Of a stretch of 64,000 bases of DNA, positions 1 through 10,245 are shown piece after piece; the first letter of the stretch is position 1; each line of letters opens with the position of its first letter. The stretch is from positions 380,129-444,128 of the forward strand of contig SCTR01000006.1 of NCBI GenBank assembly GCA_004297305.1. Reading direction: 5' to 3'. Source of the DNA: Actinomycetota bacterium. GTDB taxonomy: Bacteria; Actinomycetota; Actinomycetes; S36-B12; FW305-bin1. The notes beneath the pieces are model-generated. The model saw only the letters and a list, made by a program, of their open reading frames with translations. It did no database searches and was not told where the DNA came from. The position numbers were made by a program, and so were the translations under genes.

Positions 1-1565
1 GCGTTGGTCTGCGACGACAGCGCCGCGAGCTCTCGTTCCAGCTCGGGGATCTCGGCGTACAGAATCCGGGACGCCTGCTCGAAGTCGCCATCCCGTTGCG
101 CCCGTTCGGCAATCACGCGCAGCTCGTCGAGCCGGATCTTCACCTCGCCGACCCGATCCAGGCCTTCGCGTTCGGACTCCCAGCGCGCCCGCAACGCGGC
201 GAGTTCCTCCCGGCGGTCGGCGAGGTCGGCGCGCAACCGCTCGAGCCGGGCCACCGACGCCGGATCGCTCTCCCGCCCCAGCGCGAGTTCCTCCATCATC
301 AGGCGGTCGACGGTGCGCTGCAGTTCGTCGAGCTCGACCGGGGACGAGTCGATCTCCATCCGCAACCGGGACGCCGCCTCGTCCACGAGGTCGATCGCCT
401 TGTCCGGCAGGAACCGTGCGGTGATGTAGCGGTCGGACAGCTGCGCGGCGGCGACCAGCGCGGCATCGGCGATGACGACCTTGTGGTGGGCCTCGTACTT
501 CTCCTTCAGGCCACGCAGGATCGCCACGGTGTCCTCCACGGTCGGCTCGCCGACCAGGACCTGCTGGAAACGCCGTTCCAGCGCCGGGTCCTTCTCGATG
601 CGCTCGCGGTACTCGTCCAGCGTGGTCGCCCCGACCATCCGCAACTCACCGCGGGCCAGCATTGGTTTGAGCATGTTGCCGGCATCCATGGCCGAATCGC
701 CGGACGAACCGGCACCGACGACGGTGTGCAACTCGTCGATGAACGTCACGACCTGACCGTCGCTGCCCTTGATCTCCTCGAGGACCGCCTTGAGCCGCTC
801 CTCGAACTCACCGCGGTACTTCGCCCCGGCGAGCATCGCGGCAAGATCCAGGGCGATCAGCCGCTTGCCGCGCAACGACAACGGGACATCGCCGGCGACG
901 ATGCGCTGCGCGAGGCCTTCGACCACCGCGGTCTTGCCGACGCCCGGCTCACCGATGAGCACGGGGTTGTTCTTCGTCCGCCGGGACAGCACCTGCACGA
1001 CGCGCCGGATCTCGGCGTCGCGCCCGATCACCGGGTCGATGCGGCCTTCCCGGGCCCGGGCGGTGAGGTCCACGCCGTACTTCGCCAGCGCTTCGAACGT
1101 CCCCTCCGGCTCGGGGCTGGTCACCCGGGCCGAGCCGCGGACCTTGTCCAACGCGGCCAGCAGCGCCGTCGGCGTGGCGCCACGCGGCGTCAGCAGCTGC
1201 GCAGGAACCCCGTCGCGGGCCAGGCCGATGAGCAGATGCTCGGTCGACACGTAGTCGTCGCCCCGCTCGGTGGCCAGGTCCTGCGCGGCCTGCAGCGCCC
1301 GGAATGCGGTCTGCGCCAGTTGGGGTTGCGCGACCGCGGCACCGTGCGCACTGGGCAGCCGACCCAGCTCGGTACTGACCGCGGCCGCCAGGTCCGCAGC
1401 GTCGACTCCGACGTCGTCCAGCAGGGCCGCGGCGATGCCGTCCCGTTGCTCGACCAGCCCCGCGAGCAGATGGATCGGCTCGACGTGCGGATTGCCGGCC
1501 GTGGTCGCCAGCCGGACCGCGGCCGCCAGCGCCTCCTGGCTTCGAGTGGTGTAGTTCAGGTCCAC
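1..1565 (-). CDS. clpB: ClpB disaggregase, N-terminal part (runs off left edge)
   Basis: This AAA+ chaperone works with DnaK to pull apart protein aggregates in the cytoplasm. The visible 521 residues hold the Clp N domain (about 1-140), the first nucleotide-binding domain with Walker A GEPGVGKT and Walker [16 protein letters not shown], and the start of the coiled-coil middle domain. The second ATPase domain lies outside the window. I chose the GTG start ([13 protein letters not shown]) because GGAGGGAA stands just upstream. It follows hspR by about 80 bases on the same strand, so it is probably the last gene of the heat-shock operon under HspR. Identity is firm; only the C-terminal part is missing, because of the window edge. 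Confidence 0.96.
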   Translation of the reverse strand, partial: MDLNYTTRSQEALAAAVRLATTAGNPHVEPIHLLAGLVEQRDGIAAALLDDVGVDAADLAAAVSTELGRLPSAHGAAVAQPQLAQTAFRALQAAQDLATERGDDYVSTEHLLIGLARDGVPAQLLTPRGATPTALLAALDKVRGSARVTSPEPEGTFEALAKYGVDLTARAREGRIDPVIGRDAEIRRVVQVLSRRTKNNPVLIGEPGVGKTAVVEGLAQRIVAGDVPLSLRGKRLIALDLAAMLAGAKYRGEFEERLKAVLEEIKGSDGQVVTFIDELHTVVGAGSSGDSAMDAGNMLKPMLARGELRMVGATTLDEYRERIEKDPALERRFQQVLVGEPTVEDTVAILRGLKEKYEAHHKVVIADAALVAAAQLSDRYITARFLPDKAIDLVDEAASRLRMEIDSSPVELDELQRTVDRLMMEELALGRESDPASVARLERLRADLADRREELAALRARWESEREGLDRVGEVKIRLDELRVIAERAQRDGDFEQASRILYAEIPELERELAALSSQTN

Positions 1566-1646
1566 GAGATTCCCTCCCGAGGTTCGCCGAGGTCATCGGC
1601 GTACGAACGAAACTGCCGGCGGGATCGGGCCGGCGACACGGTGGCC

Positions 1647-2009
1647 TCAGCCGCGGGTCACCGGACGCCAGACCACCAAGGCGGTCGAGCGTCGGTCGCG
1701 GGTGAGGTCGTCGAGGCGGTCACGCAACGCCACGACCTCCTGTTCCAGCACCAGGATCCGCTGGATGCCGGCCAGGTTGATCCCCTCGTTCGCCAACCGC
1801 TGCACCTCCCGGAGCCGAGCGATGTCGCGCATGGAGTAGAGCCGATTGCGGCCCAGGCTGCGGTCCGGTGACACCAGACCGAGCCGGTCGTACTGTCGCA
1901 ACGTCTGCGGGTGCAGCCCGGCCAGTTGCGCGGCGATCGAGATCACGTAGACCGGCGCGTCCTCGTCGGGTCCGAAACTCGACCGAGGGTTCTCAGGGGA
2001 ACTCATCAC
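1647..2009 (-). CDS. hspR: HspR, MerR-type heat-shock repressor
   Basis: HspR represses the dnaK operon by binding HAIR elements, with DnaK as co-repressor (known for the family). The 120-residue protein has an N-terminal MerR-type winged helix (VYVISIAAQLAGLHPQTLRQYDRLGLVSPDRS) followed by a helix rich in leucine and charged residues. The start GTG overlaps the dnaJ stop by four bases (GTGA), so translation is coupled to dnaJ; an ATG one codon later is the alternative start. A HAIR-like site lies in front of dnaK at 5758-5778, which fits autoregulation of the whole operon. Confidence 0.95.
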   Translation of the reverse strand: MMSSPENPRSSFGPDEDAPVYVISIAAQLAGLHPQTLRQYDRLGLVSPDRSLGRNRLYSMRDIARLREVQRLANEGINLAGIQRILVLEQEVVALRDRLDDLTRDRRSTALVVWRPVTRG

Positions 2010-3172
2010 GCCTCCGCTGCCACGGCGGCGGCCAGCAGTTCGGCCCGCGGGTCATGGTCGGCGGTCGCCTCGGCGTACGCCGTGAGTGCCTCTCGCGCCG
2101 CACCGGTGAGGTTCTGCGGTACGGCGATCTCGACGGTCACCAGCAGGTCCGCGCGGGTGCCGTCCTTGCGGGGCGCGCCCTTGCCGCGGACCCGCAGGAC
2201 CCGGCCGTTGGCCGTCCCCGGCGACAGTCGCAGCGTTACCGGGGAACCACCCAGGACCGGCACGGCCACCTTGGCACCGAGCGCCGCTTCGGTGAACGTC
2301 ACGGGCACGGTGACGGTCAGGTTGTCCCCGTCGCGGCCGAACACCGGATGCGGCCGGACGTGAACGGCCACCACCAGGTCGCCCGCCGGGCCACCTCGCT
2401 CACCGGGAACTCCCTTGCCCTTCAGGCGAATCCGTTGCCCGTCACGCACCCCGGCGGGGATCCGGGCCGACACCGTCCGGGTGCTGCGGCCTCGGCCGGA
2501 GCCGTGGCAGGTCGGACAGGGATCGTCCACGACCAGCCCGCGGCCCCGGCACTGCTGGCACGGCTCGGAGAACGCGAACCCGCCGGCATTGCGCGACGTC
2601 AGGCCGGTGCCGCTGCAGCTGGGGCAGACACGCGGTGCGCTGCCGTCCCGCGCACCGGTGCCCGCGCAGGTCGGGCACGGTCCCTCACTGGCCAAGCCGA
2701 GCTGGACGGTGGCTCCCTCGATGGCCTCGGTGAACCCGAGCGTCACCTCGCTCTCGATGTCGGCACCCCGACGCGGCGCGCGGCCACCTGCCGCGCCACG
2801 GCCGCGGTTGAAGATGCCGCCGAGTACGTCGCCCAGCCCGCCGGATCCGCCGCCTCCCATGCGGGAGAACAGGTCGTCCATGGTGCCGCCGTAGTTCCCG
2901 CCCCCGAAACCACCACCGGGACCACCGAGCCCGCCGTTGCCGAACAAGGCCCGGGCCTCGTCGTACTCCTTGCGTTTGGTGCTGTCGGACAGCACGTCGT
3001 AGGCCTCCGACACCTCCTTGAACCGCTCCTCGGCCTGCGCATCGCCCGGCTTGGCGTCCGGATGCAGTTCCCGAGCGAGCTTGCGGTAGGCCTTCTTCAC
3101 CTGGGCGGCAGTGGCATCCTTGGGGACGCCCAGGGTCTGGTAGAAGTCCTTCTCGACCCAGTCACGGTTCAT
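2006..3172 (-). CDS. dnaJ: DnaJ (Hsp40) co-chaperone
   Basis: DnaJ delivers substrates to DnaK and stimulates its ATPase. The 388-residue protein has an N-terminal J domain with the HPD motif (LHPDAKP, about residue 37), a glycine-rich linker, a zinc-finger domain with four CxxCxGxG-type motifs (CPTCAGTG, CPSCSGTG, CQQCRGRG, CPTCHGSG) and the C-terminal substrate-binding domain. The ATG start has GGAGGAGGGG upstream. It lies between grpE (45-base gap) and hspR (4-base overlap), the order typical of actinobacteria. Confidence 0.96.
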   Translation of the reverse strand: MNRDWVEKDFYQTLGVPKDATAAQVKKAYRKLARELHPDAKPGDAQAEERFKEVSEAYDVLSDSTKRKEYDEARALFGNGGLGGPGGGFGGGNYGGTMDDLFSRMGGGGSGGLGDVLGGIFNRGRGAAGGRAPRRGADIESEVTLGFTEAIEGATVQLGLASEGPCPTCAGTGARDGSAPRVCPSCSGTGLTSRNAGGFAFSEPCQQCRGRGLVVDDPCPTCHGSGRGRSTRTVSARIPAGVRDGQRIRLKGKGVPGERGGPAGDLVVAVHVRPHPVFGRDGDNLTVTVPVTFTEAALGAKVAVPVLGGSPVTLRLSPGTANGRVLRVRGKGAPRKDGTRADLLVTVEIAVPQNLTGAAREALTAYAEATADHDPRAELLAAAVAAEA

Positions 3173-3217
3173 CGACGCCCCTCCTCCCGGTGATCGACGG
3201 TTCCGACGGCACGCAGG

Positions 3218-3844
3218 TCAATCGGTGTCGGCGACGCCGACGCGGGCCGGTCGGACGACCCGCCCACCCAACCGGTAGCCGGCCTGGTACACCGCGATCA
3301 AGGTCGGACCGGCGGCGTCCTCGCGGGTTTCGTGGGTCAGCGCCTCGTGCAACGTCGGGTCGAATGCCTCGCCGACCGCACCGAAGGTCTCCAGGCCCAG
3401 CCGAGCCGTGGCCGCCTCCACCGCCTCGCCGACAGCCTTGAACGCCCCTTCGAGTTCGCCGTGCTCGCGCGCCCGGCCGATGTCGTCGAGCACGGGAAGC
3501 AGGGCGACGAGCACGGACGCCACGGCCTGGTCGCGGACCGCTTCGCGGTCACGCTCGACCCGCTTGCGGTAGTTGGCGTACTCGGCCTGGACCCGTTGCA
3601 CGTCCGCGGTGAGTTCGGCTACTGCCGCAGCCACATCCTCGGCCTGCGGGTCCTGCCCCGCACCACCCGGCCCCGCCCCGGTCGACCCCGGGCCGCCCGG
3701 CGGGACCTCGCCCGCCGGGCTGTCCGGCGCCGCGTTCTCCCGCAGCCGCAAGGTGTCCGGGTCGATCCGGCGACGGTCGGTGAAGGTCACGCCCTCCCGA
3801 CGGTCCGGGTCACGCTCGGCTTCGCGGTCGTCGCCCACCATCAC
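3218..3844 (-). CDS. grpE: GrpE nucleotide exchange factor
   Basis: GrpE releases ADP from DnaK. The 208-residue protein has a poorly conserved acidic, proline-rich N-terminus, a long central helix ([20 protein letters not shown]) and the C-terminal beta domain with FDPTLHEAL, the family hallmark. It starts at a GTG that overlaps the dnaK stop by four bases (GTGA), with an ATG one codon later as alternative. It is the second gene of the heat-shock operon. Confidence 0.95.
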   Translation of the reverse strand: MMVGDDREAERDPDRREGVTFTDRRRIDPDTLRLRENAAPDSPAGEVPPGGPGSTGAGPGGAGQDPQAEDVAAAVAELTADVQRVQAEYANYRKRVERDREAVRDQAVASVLVALLPVLDDIGRAREHGELEGAFKAVGEAVEAATARLGLETFGAVGEAFDPTLHEALTHETREDAAGPTLIAVYQAGYRLGGRVVRPARVGVADTD

Positions 3845-5673
3845 TTCTGCTCGTCCTCGTCGATGATCTCCGCGTCGACGACGTCGTCGTCAGCGGAACC
3901 GGTGCTGCCCGCCGCCTCGCCGGCGGCCGGCCCGGCCTGGGCGTACATCGCCGCACCCAATGCCTGACTGGCCTGGGCGACCTTGTCCGTCGCCGTCCGG
4001 ATCGCCGCGATGTCGGAGCCGGCCAGCGCGGTCTTGAGTTCGCCGAGCGGGCCCTCGACGTTGGCCTTCGCGTCCGCGGGGACCTTGTCGGCGTTGTCGG
4101 ACAGGAACTTCTCGGTCTGGTACACCAACGACTCCGCGGTGTTGCGCACCTCGGACTCCTCGCGGCGCTGCCGGTCCTCCTCGGCGTGCGCCTCCGCGTC
4201 GCGCATCATCCGGTCGATCTCGTCCTTCGACAGCGCCGAGCCGCCGCTGATCGTCATCGACTGCTCCTTGCCGGTGGCCATGTCCTTGGCCGCGACGTGG
4301 ACGATGCCGTTGGCGTCGATGTCGAAGGTCACCTCGACCTGCGGGATGCCCCGCGGCGCCGGCGGCAGACCGGTCAGTTCAAACGTCGCCAGGCGCTTGT
4401 TGTACGCCGCCATCTCCCGCTCGCCCTGGTACACCTGGATGAGCACCGACGGCTGGTTGTCCTCAGCCGTGGTGAAGATCTCCGACCGCTTCGTCGGGAT
4501 CGTCGTATTGCGTTCGATGAGTTTGGTCATCACGCCGCCCTTGGTCTCGATCCCCAACGACAGCGGAGTCACGTCCAGCAGCAGGACGTCCTTGACCTCA
4601 CCCTTGAGCACGCCGGCCTGCAGCGCGGCACCCACGGCGACGACCTCGTCGGGGTTGACCCCCTTGTTGGGCTCCTTGCCGCCGGTCAGTTGCCGGACCA
4701 GGTCGGTGACCGCCGGCATGCGGGTCGAGCCGCCGACGAGGACCACGTGGTCGATGTCGCTGACCGCGATCCCGGCGTCGGAGATAACGTTCTTGAACGG
4801 CGCCTTCGTCCGGTCCAGCAAGTCCGATGTCATCTGCTGGAACTGCGCGCGGGTGAGGGTCTCGTCGATGAACAGCGGGTTCTTGTCCGCGTCGACGGTG
4901 ATGTACGGCAGGTTGATCGAGGTCTGCATCGAACTGGACAGCTCGATCTTGGCCTTCTCCGCGGCCTCACGGAGCCGCTGCATCGCCATCTTGTCCTTAG
5001 TCAGGTCGATGCCGTTGCCGTTCTTGAACCCGGTGACCAGCCAGTCCACGATCTTCTGGTCCCAGTCGTCACCGCCGAGGTGGTTGTCGCCACTGGTCGC
5101 CTTGACCTCGACCACGCCGTCGCCGATCTCCAGCAGCGAGACGTCGAAGGTCCCGCCACCGAGGTCGAAGACCAGGATCGTCTGCTCGGCGTCGCCCTTG
5201 TCCAGGCCGTACGCCAGGGCCGCCGCGGTGGGCTCGTTGATGATCCGCAGCACGTTCAGCCCGGCGATCTCGCCGGCCTCCTTGGTGGCTTGCCGCTGCC
5301 CGTCGTTGAAGTACGCCGGAACGGTGATCACCGCATCCGTGACGCCCTCGCCGAGGTACGCCTCCGCATCCCGCTTCAGCTTGGACAGCACCCGGGCGCT
5401 GATCTCCTGCGAGGTGTACGCCTTGCCGTCGATGTCGACGGTCCAGTTGGTCCCGATGTGCCGCTTCACGGACCGGATGGTGCGGTCGACGTTGGTGACC
5501 GCCTGCCGCTTCGCGACCTCGCCGACGAGCACCTCGCCGTTCTTGGCGAAGGCGACCACGCTGGGGGTCGTGCGCGCTCCTTCGGCGTTGGCAATGACGG
5601 TGGGTTCGCCACCTTCGAGGACGGCCACGACGGAGTTCGTCGTACCGAGGTCGATGCCGACTGCACGGGCCAT
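3841..5673 (-). CDS. dnaK: DnaK (Hsp70) chaperone
   Basis: DnaK is the main ATP-driven folding chaperone and, in actinobacteria, the co-repressor of HspR. The 610-residue protein begins [18 protein letters not shown], has the ATPase signatures [24 protein letters not shown] and [12 protein letters not shown], the interdomain linker [12 protein letters not shown], a substrate-binding beta domain, and an acidic tail ending DEDEQK. I placed the start at the ATG preceded by GGAGGT rather than 13 codons upstream. It is the first gene of the operon, with a HAIR-like operator about 85 bases upstream of the start. Confidence 0.98.
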   Translation of the reverse strand: MARAVGIDLGTTNSVVAVLEGGEPTVIANAEGARTTPSVVAFAKNGEVLVGEVAKRQAVTNVDRTIRSVKRHIGTNWTVDIDGKAYTSQEISARVLSKLKRDAEAYLGEGVTDAVITVPAYFNDGQRQATKEAGEIAGLNVLRIINEPTAAALAYGLDKGDAEQTILVFDLGGGTFDVSLLEIGDGVVEVKATSGDNHLGGDDWDQKIVDWLVTGFKNGNGIDLTKDKMAMQRLREAAEKAKIELSSSMQTSINLPYITVDADKNPLFIDETLTRAQFQQMTSDLLDRTKAPFKNVISDAGIAVSDIDHVVLVGGSTRMPAVTDLVRQLTGGKEPNKGVNPDEVVAVGAALQAGVLKGEVKDVLLLDVTPLSLGIETKGGVMTKLIERNTTIPTKRSEIFTTAEDNQPSVLIQVYQGEREMAAYNKRLATFELTGLPPAPRGIPQVEVTFDIDANGIVHVAAKDMATGKEQSMTISGGSALSKDEIDRMMRDAEAHAEEDRQRREESEVRNTAESLVYQTEKFLSDNADKVPADAKANVEGPLGELKTALAGSDIAAIRTATDKVAQASQALGAAMYAQAGPAAGEAAGSTGSADDDVVDAEIIDEDEQK

Positions 5674-5757
5674 GGGATGTACCTCCGGTAGGGCGGTGAT
5701 GCGTGGCCTCAAGAGTGCGCCCGGCTCTGACTATGTGTCAAGTCGTACCGGAGGAAA

Positions 5758-5778
5758 GTTGAGCCGCTCGGACTCAAG
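5758..5778. promoter_or_regulatory. HAIR-like HspR operator of the dnaK operon
   Basis: The arms GTTGAGC (5758-5764) and ACTCAAG (5772-5778) are separated by exactly seven bases. This matches the known HAIR layout CTTGAGT-N7-ACTCAAG, with a perfect right arm and five of seven bases in the left arm. It lies in the divergent region between dnaK and the Fe-S oxidoreductase. No convincing -10/-35 pair could be fixed here. Confidence 0.8.
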
Positions 5779-5920
5779 TCAGTCCTCGACGTGGCTGGGC
5801 GGGCCGCCCACCGACCGCACCGCTCCCCCTGGGGCGCCCGCAGCCACGGGCCAGTACCGTGCCGTCTGGGCCGGCCGACCTTCCGGGGACCACGCAGACC
5901 GGCCGGTTCAGGAGGAGCGG

Positions 5921-8122
5921 GTGGACTCGATGGTCGTACGCGCCGTCGTCGGAGTGCTCATCACGGTGGTGGCATTCGCGCTGGCGGGCCGGCGCGCGTG
6001 GTTCCTGTTCTCCCTGGTGCGCTCCGGCCAACCCGCCGTGGGCCGCACCGATCAGGTGCCGGCGCGCGTGGAAACCCAGTTCACCGAGGTGCTCGGGCAA
6101 CGGAAACTCCTGGCCTGGACCGTGCCCGGGGTCGCCCACGCCTTCGCGTTCTGGGGCTTCCTCGTGCTGGTCCTCACGATCATCGAGGCGTACGGCGCGC
6201 TGTTCGACGCGGACTTCCATATCCCGTGGATCGGCACGTGGCCGGTCGTCGGCTTCCTCGAGGACCTGTTCGCCGTGCTCGTGCTGGTCGGGCTGGCGAT
6301 CTTCACCGTCATCCGGTTGCGGACCAAGCCCGCCGAACGCGGTCGCGCCTCCCGGTTCTTCGGGTCGCACACCGGGGCTGCCTGGTTCGTCCTGTTCATG
6401 ATCTTCAATGTGATCTGGACGCTGCTGCTGTACCGCGGCGCCCAGATCAACACCGGGGTGTTCCCGTTCGAATCCGGCGCCTTCGCCTCCGAAGCGGTCG
6501 CCCGCGTACTGGAACCGTTGGGCGAGCACACCAACGAGGTCATCGAAACCGTCGCCCTGTGGCTGAACATCGCGGTCATCGTCGGCTTCCTGGTGTTCGT
6601 GCTCAACAGCAAGCACCTGCACATCTTCGTCGCCCCGATCAACGTGCTGACCTCCCGGCGGCCGGACGCGCTCGGCCCGCTGCTGCCGATGTACTCCGGC
6701 ACCGAGAAGATCGACTTCGAGGACCCGGCCGACGATGCGATCTTCGGTCGCGGCCGCATCGAGGACTTCACCTGGAAGGGCCTGCTCGACCTGGCCACCT
6801 GCACCGAATGCGGTCGGTGCCAGTCGCAGTGTCCGGCGTGGAACACCGAGAAGCCGTTGAGCCCCAAGCTCATGATCATGGACCTGCGCGACCACCTGTT
6901 CGCGAAGGCGCCGTACACGCTGGCCGTCGCCGGTTCGCCGCCGGCCATCGGTGAGGTCGACGAGGCCGCGCTGGGGACGGTGTCCGAGGCGGTCCGCGCC
7001 GAGGTCGAGCGGCCCTTCATCGGCTCCCGGGACGGCGACCCGCACCAGGCGACCGACGGGTACGACGCCAGCGGACACCGCACCCCCGGCGGTGCGGTGA
7101 TCGACGAAGACGCCCTGTGGTCGTGCACGACCTGCGGGGCGTGTGTGCAGCAGTGCCCGGTGGACATCGAACACGTCGACCATTTCGTCGACATGCGCCG
7201 CCACCAGGTGATGATCCAGACCGAGTTCCCGTCAGAACTGAACGGCCTGTTCAAGAACCTCGAGAACAAGGGCAACCCGTGGGGGATGAACGCCTCGACC
7301 CGCAACTCGTGGATCACCGAGGTCGACTTCCCGGTCCGCGTCTTCGGCGCGGATGGTGAGGACACGATCCCCGACGACGTCGAGTACCTGTTCTGGGTCG
7401 GCTGCGCCGGCGCGTTCGAGGACCGGCAGAAGCGGACCACCAAGCACGTCGCGGAGTTGCTGCACACCGCCGGGGTCAACTTCATGGTGCTCGGCGACGG
7501 CGAGACCTGCACCGGCGATCCGGCGCGCCGGGCCGGCAACGAGTTCCTCTTCCAGATGCAGGCGATGCAGAACGTCGAGGTCCTCAACGAGATCAAGGCG
7601 CGCCGGATCGTCGTGACCTGCCCGCACTGCCTCAACACGCTGTCGCGCGAGTACCCCCAGCTCGGCGGGAACTACGAGGTGGTCCACCACTCCCAGCTGC
7701 TGGCCACGCTGCTGGCCGACAAGCGCCTCACCCCGGTGACGCCGATCTCCGAGAAGGTCACCTACCACGACCCGTGCTATCTCGGCCGGCACAACAAGGT
7801 CTACGTGCCGCCGCGGGAGCTGGTGGCGTCGGTGCCCGGCGTCACCCTGCTGGAGATGGACCGGCACGCCGAGAAGTCCTTCTGCTGCGGCGCCGGCGGG
7901 GCCCGGATGTGGATGGAGGAGACGCTCGGCACGCGGATCAACCTCAACCGGGGCGACGAGGCCGTGGCGACCGGCGCCAGCAAGATCGCCGTGGCGTGCC
8001 CGTTCTGCTCGGTCATGCTCAACGACGCGGTGACCGTGCGCCAGCAGGAAGGCGGCGCCACCGGCGTCGAGGTCGTCGACGTTGCGAGCCTGCTGCTGTC
8101 CAGCGTGCGACCGCGCTCCTGA
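5921..8122 (+). CDS. Membrane-bound HdrD/GlpC-like Fe-S oxidoreductase
   Basis: This 733-residue protein is a membrane iron-sulfur electron-transfer protein related to heterodisulfide reductase subunit D. The N-terminal 280 residues hold about six membrane helices. Two 4Fe-4S motifs follow (CTECGRCQSQCP and CTTCGACVQQCP), then two cysteine-rich CCG domains (VGCAGAFEDR, CPHCLNTL, HDPCYLGRHN, SFCCGAGGARMWME). The substrate is not shown by the sequence. Mycobacterial genomes carry a similar protein (Rv0338c type). I chose the GTG at 5921 because AGGAGG ends five bases before it; an ATG three codons on is possible. It is divergent from dnaK. Confidence 0.9.
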   Translation: MDSMVVRAVVGVLITVVAFALAGRRAWFLFSLVRSGQPAVGRTDQVPARVETQFTEVLGQRKLLAWTVPGVAHAFAFWGFLVLVLTIIEAYGALFDADFHIPWIGTWPVVGFLEDLFAVLVLVGLAIFTVIRLRTKPAERGRASRFFGSHTGAAWFVLFMIFNVIWTLLLYRGAQINTGVFPFESGAFASEAVARVLEPLGEHTNEVIETVALWLNIAVIVGFLVFVLNSKHLHIFVAPINVLTSRRPDALGPLLPMYSGTEKIDFEDPADDAIFGRGRIEDFTWKGLLDLATCTECGRCQSQCPAWNTEKPLSPKLMIMDLRDHLFAKAPYTLAVAGSPPAIGEVDEAALGTVSEAVRAEVERPFIGSRDGDPHQATDGYDASGHRTPGGAVIDEDALWSCTTCGACVQQCPVDIEHVDHFVDMRRHQVMIQTEFPSELNGLFKNLENKGNPWGMNASTRNSWITEVDFPVRVFGADGEDTIPDDVEYLFWVGCAGAFEDRQKRTTKHVAELLHTAGVNFMVLGDGETCTGDPARRAGNEFLFQMQAMQNVEVLNEIKARRIVVTCPHCLNTLSREYPQLGGNYEVVHHSQLLATLLADKRLTPVTPISEKVTYHDPCYLGRHNKVYVPPRELVASVPGVTLLEMDRHAEKSFCCGAGGARMWMEETLGTRINLNRGDEAVATGASKIAVACPFCSVMLNDAVTVRQQEGGATGVEVVDVASLLLSSVRPRS

Positions 8123-8159
8123 CCCCGGCTCGCCCGACGCGGCGGGGCAAGATGGCCCG

Positions 8160-8639
8160 GTGCGGCGCAGTGGCGACGGTTTCGTACACCTGCCTGACGG
8201 CCGGGTGTTCTGGGGGCGCTTCGGCGCGGCGGGACTGCTGCTGGGACACGACGACGGGACCGGACTGCAGCTGCTGCTGGCTCGCCGGTCGCACCAGGTG
8301 CACCGCGGCGGGGGGACCTGGGCCATGCCAGGCGGCGCGATCGACCTGGGTGAGGACGCACTGAGCGCCGCCCGCCGGGAGTTCACCGAGGAGATCGGGC
8401 CGTTGCCCGAACGGCTCCAGCTGCTCGCCATCCACGAGGAGGTCGTAGTCCCGGGCGTGTGGTCGTACCACTCCTGCCTGGCGCTGGTCGACGAGCGACG
8501 GGCGTACGGCGACGACCTGACCTGGGAGAACGACGCGGTCGCCTGGGTCGGCCTCGACGAACTGGCAACCCTGCCGCTGTTCGGGCCCTTCGCTGCCACC
8601 TTGCCGTTGCTGCTGCCGCGGTACGGCGTCGCGCCGTGA
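8160..8639 (+). CDS. Nudix hydrolase
   Basis: The 159-residue protein carries a full Nudix box (GGAIDLGEDALSAARREFTEEIG split as G-x5-E-x7-REFTEEIG), so it should hydrolyse a nucleoside diphosphate linked to another group. The substrate cannot be read from the sequence. The GTG start at 8160 is chosen because it follows the previous stop; its ribosome-binding site is weak, and an upstream start overlapping the oxidoreductase is possible. The stop overlaps the next gene's ATG by one base (TGATG). Confidence 0.85.
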   Translation: MRRSGDGFVHLPDGRVFWGRFGAAGLLLGHDDGTGLQLLLARRSHQVHRGGGTWAMPGGAIDLGEDALSAARREFTEEIGPLPERLQLLAIHEEVVVPGVWSYHSCLALVDERRAYGDDLTWENDAVAWVGLDELATLPLFGPFAATLPLLLPRYGVAP

Positions 8640-9454
8640 TGACCGAACCTCGCGGCGGGCCGCTGGCCGGCTCCGGCGACCGCGCTGTGGCCGGACGACC
8701 GGCGCTGCCCGGCCGCGGCACACTGCAGGCCGAGGTCGCGATCGTGCTGGCGCTGTCGATAGCGGCGACCGCGGTGCGCGCCGCCCTGTCGATCGTCGAT
8801 TCGCTGACGCGCGGCGAACCACTGTCGAGCCAGACCGCCGCGATCATCGTGTCCCGTACCCCGGACCGCCCCTGGCTGGATCTGGCCTACCACCTGGTCG
8901 GCATCACCTTGGCGCTGGCGCCGGTCGCCCTGGTGATCCACCTGCTGCTGCGCACTGGTGAAGGACCCCGCGGCATCGGCCTCGACCTGAGCGAGCCGCG
9001 GCGGGACGCCGTCCGCGGTGCCGTGCTGGCCGCGGTCGTCGGCGGCACCGGGCTGGTGCTGTACCTGGTCGCGTACAACGCCGGCCTGTCGGTACGGATC
9101 GCGGCTGTCGCGGTGACCGACGCCTGGTGGACCGTGCCGGTGCTCGTCCTGTCGGCGGCCGAGAACGCGCTGCTCGAAGAGGTCGTGGTGCTGGGCTACC
9201 TGCTCCACCGGCTCGACCAACTCGGTGTGCGGCCAGCGGTGGCGATCGGCGCGAGTGCTCTGCTGCGCGGCTCGTACCACCTCTACCAAGGGCTCGGCGG
9301 CTTCGTCGGCAACCTCGCCATGGGCGTGCTGTTCGGCGTGCTCTACCGTCGCTGGGGCCGGACGGGACCGTTCATCGTGGCGCACACGCTGATCGACACG
9401 GTCGCGTTCGTCGGGTATTTCTTCCTGCGCGGCAAGATCTCCTGGCTGCCCTGA
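8639..9454 (+). CDS. CPBP-family intramembrane protease-like protein
   Basis: This 271-residue polytopic membrane protein has the order of motifs of the CPBP (CAAX protease/Abi) family: a double glutamate in ENALLEEVVVLGYLLHRL, then SYHLYQGLGGFVGNLAMG with its histidine, then HTLIDT near the end. The usual EExxxR reads EEVVVLG here, with an arginine further on, so activity is uncertain. The ATG overlaps the stop of the Nudix gene by one base, so the two are translationally coupled. Confidence 0.82.
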   Translation: MTEPRGGPLAGSGDRAVAGRPALPGRGTLQAEVAIVLALSIAATAVRAALSIVDSLTRGEPLSSQTAAIIVSRTPDRPWLDLAYHLVGITLALAPVALVIHLLLRTGEGPRGIGLDLSEPRRDAVRGAVLAAVVGGTGLVLYLVAYNAGLSVRIAAVAVTDAWWTVPVLVLSAAENALLEEVVVLGYLLHRLDQLGVRPAVAIGASALLRGSYHLYQGLGGFVGNLAMGVLFGVLYRRWGRTGPFIVAHTLIDTVAFVGYFFLRGKISWLP

Positions 9455-9514
9455 CGAGCCGCCCGCCTGCCACCGCCATCGCGACCCTGCGATCCACCAC
9501 GACAAGGAGGCCCG

Positions 9515-10225
9515 GTGCACACCGAGGACCTGACCCTGCCCACGCCCGACGGCCCGATGCCCGCGTACGTCGCGGTCCCCGACGCTCGGCCCACCCGCGG
9601 CGTCGTGGTGCTGCAGGAGGCATTCGGGGTCAACGAGCACATCCGCGACGTGACGCGCCGGCTGGCCGACGCCGGCTACCACGCCGTCGCGCCGGCGCTG
9701 TTCCACCGCAGCGGCGCACCCGAACTCGGCTACGGCGACCCCACCCTGATCCGCCCGCACATGGCGGCAGTGACGCTGGCCGGCGTCCGGACCGACGTCG
9801 GCGCGAGCCTGCAGTACCTCGCCGACGCCGGCTACGAGTTGCAGCGCACCGCGGTCGTGGGTTTCTGCATGGGCGGTTCGGCGGCCCTGATCGCGGCGGT
9901 GGACGAGAAACTCGGCGCGGCTGTCACCTTCTACGGCGGCGGCATCGCCTCCGGCCGCTTCGGCTCCGACCCGCTGCCGGAGTTGGCATCCCGGCTGCAG
10001 ACGCCATGGCTCGGGCTGTACGCCGACGAGGACCCCATGATTCCGATCGAGGAGATCGAGCAATTGCGGGAGGGTGCCGCGGGCGCCCCGGTCAGCACCG
10101 AACTCGTGCGGTACGCCGGAGTCGGCCACGGCTTCAACTGCGACGTGCGGTCGTCGTACAACGCGGCAGCGGCCACGGACGCCTGGGGGCGCACGCTCGC
10201 CTGGCTCGACACCAACCTCGGCTGA
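9515..10225 (+). CDS. Dienelactone hydrolase family protein
   Basis: This 236-residue alpha/beta hydrolase has the nucleophile elbow GFCMGG with the cysteine typical of dienelactone hydrolases, a downstream aspartate (YADEDPMIP) and the histidine in GVGHGFNCD. The natural substrate is unknown; many paralogues are not true dienelactone hydrolases. The GTG start has a near-perfect AAGGAGG upstream. It lies in a rightward run with the CPBP and DUF418 genes. Confidence 0.88.
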   Translation: MHTEDLTLPTPDGPMPAYVAVPDARPTRGVVVLQEAFGVNEHIRDVTRRLADAGYHAVAPALFHRSGAPELGYGDPTLIRPHMAAVTLAGVRTDVGASLQYLADAGYELQRTAVVGFCMGGSAALIAAVDEKLGAAVTFYGGGIASGRFGSDPLPELASRLQTPWLGLYADEDPMIPIEEIEQLREGAAGAPVSTELVRYAGVGHGFNCDVRSSYNAAAATDAWGRTLAWLDTNLG

Positions 10226-10245
10226 CGGCGGCCGGCCAGGCCGCG

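Noticed and set aside
96-1871. Long rightward frame over clpB and hspR
   Set aside because: The opposite strand carries ClpB with all its motifs; the rightward translation has no recognisable domain.
4186-5691. 501-codon rightward frame over dnaK
   Set aside because: Shadow of dnaK; low-complexity Arg/Asp/Leu composition typical of antisense frames.
3983-5920. Long rightward open frame covering dnaK and joining the Fe-S oxidoreductase
   Set aside because: It is the antisense of dnaK in a high-GC genome; the real rightward gene starts at 5921 with its own ribosome-binding site.
7232-10129. 965-codon leftward frame over the Nudix, CPBP and hydrolase genes
   Set aside because: Overlaps four well-supported rightward genes and shows no domain.
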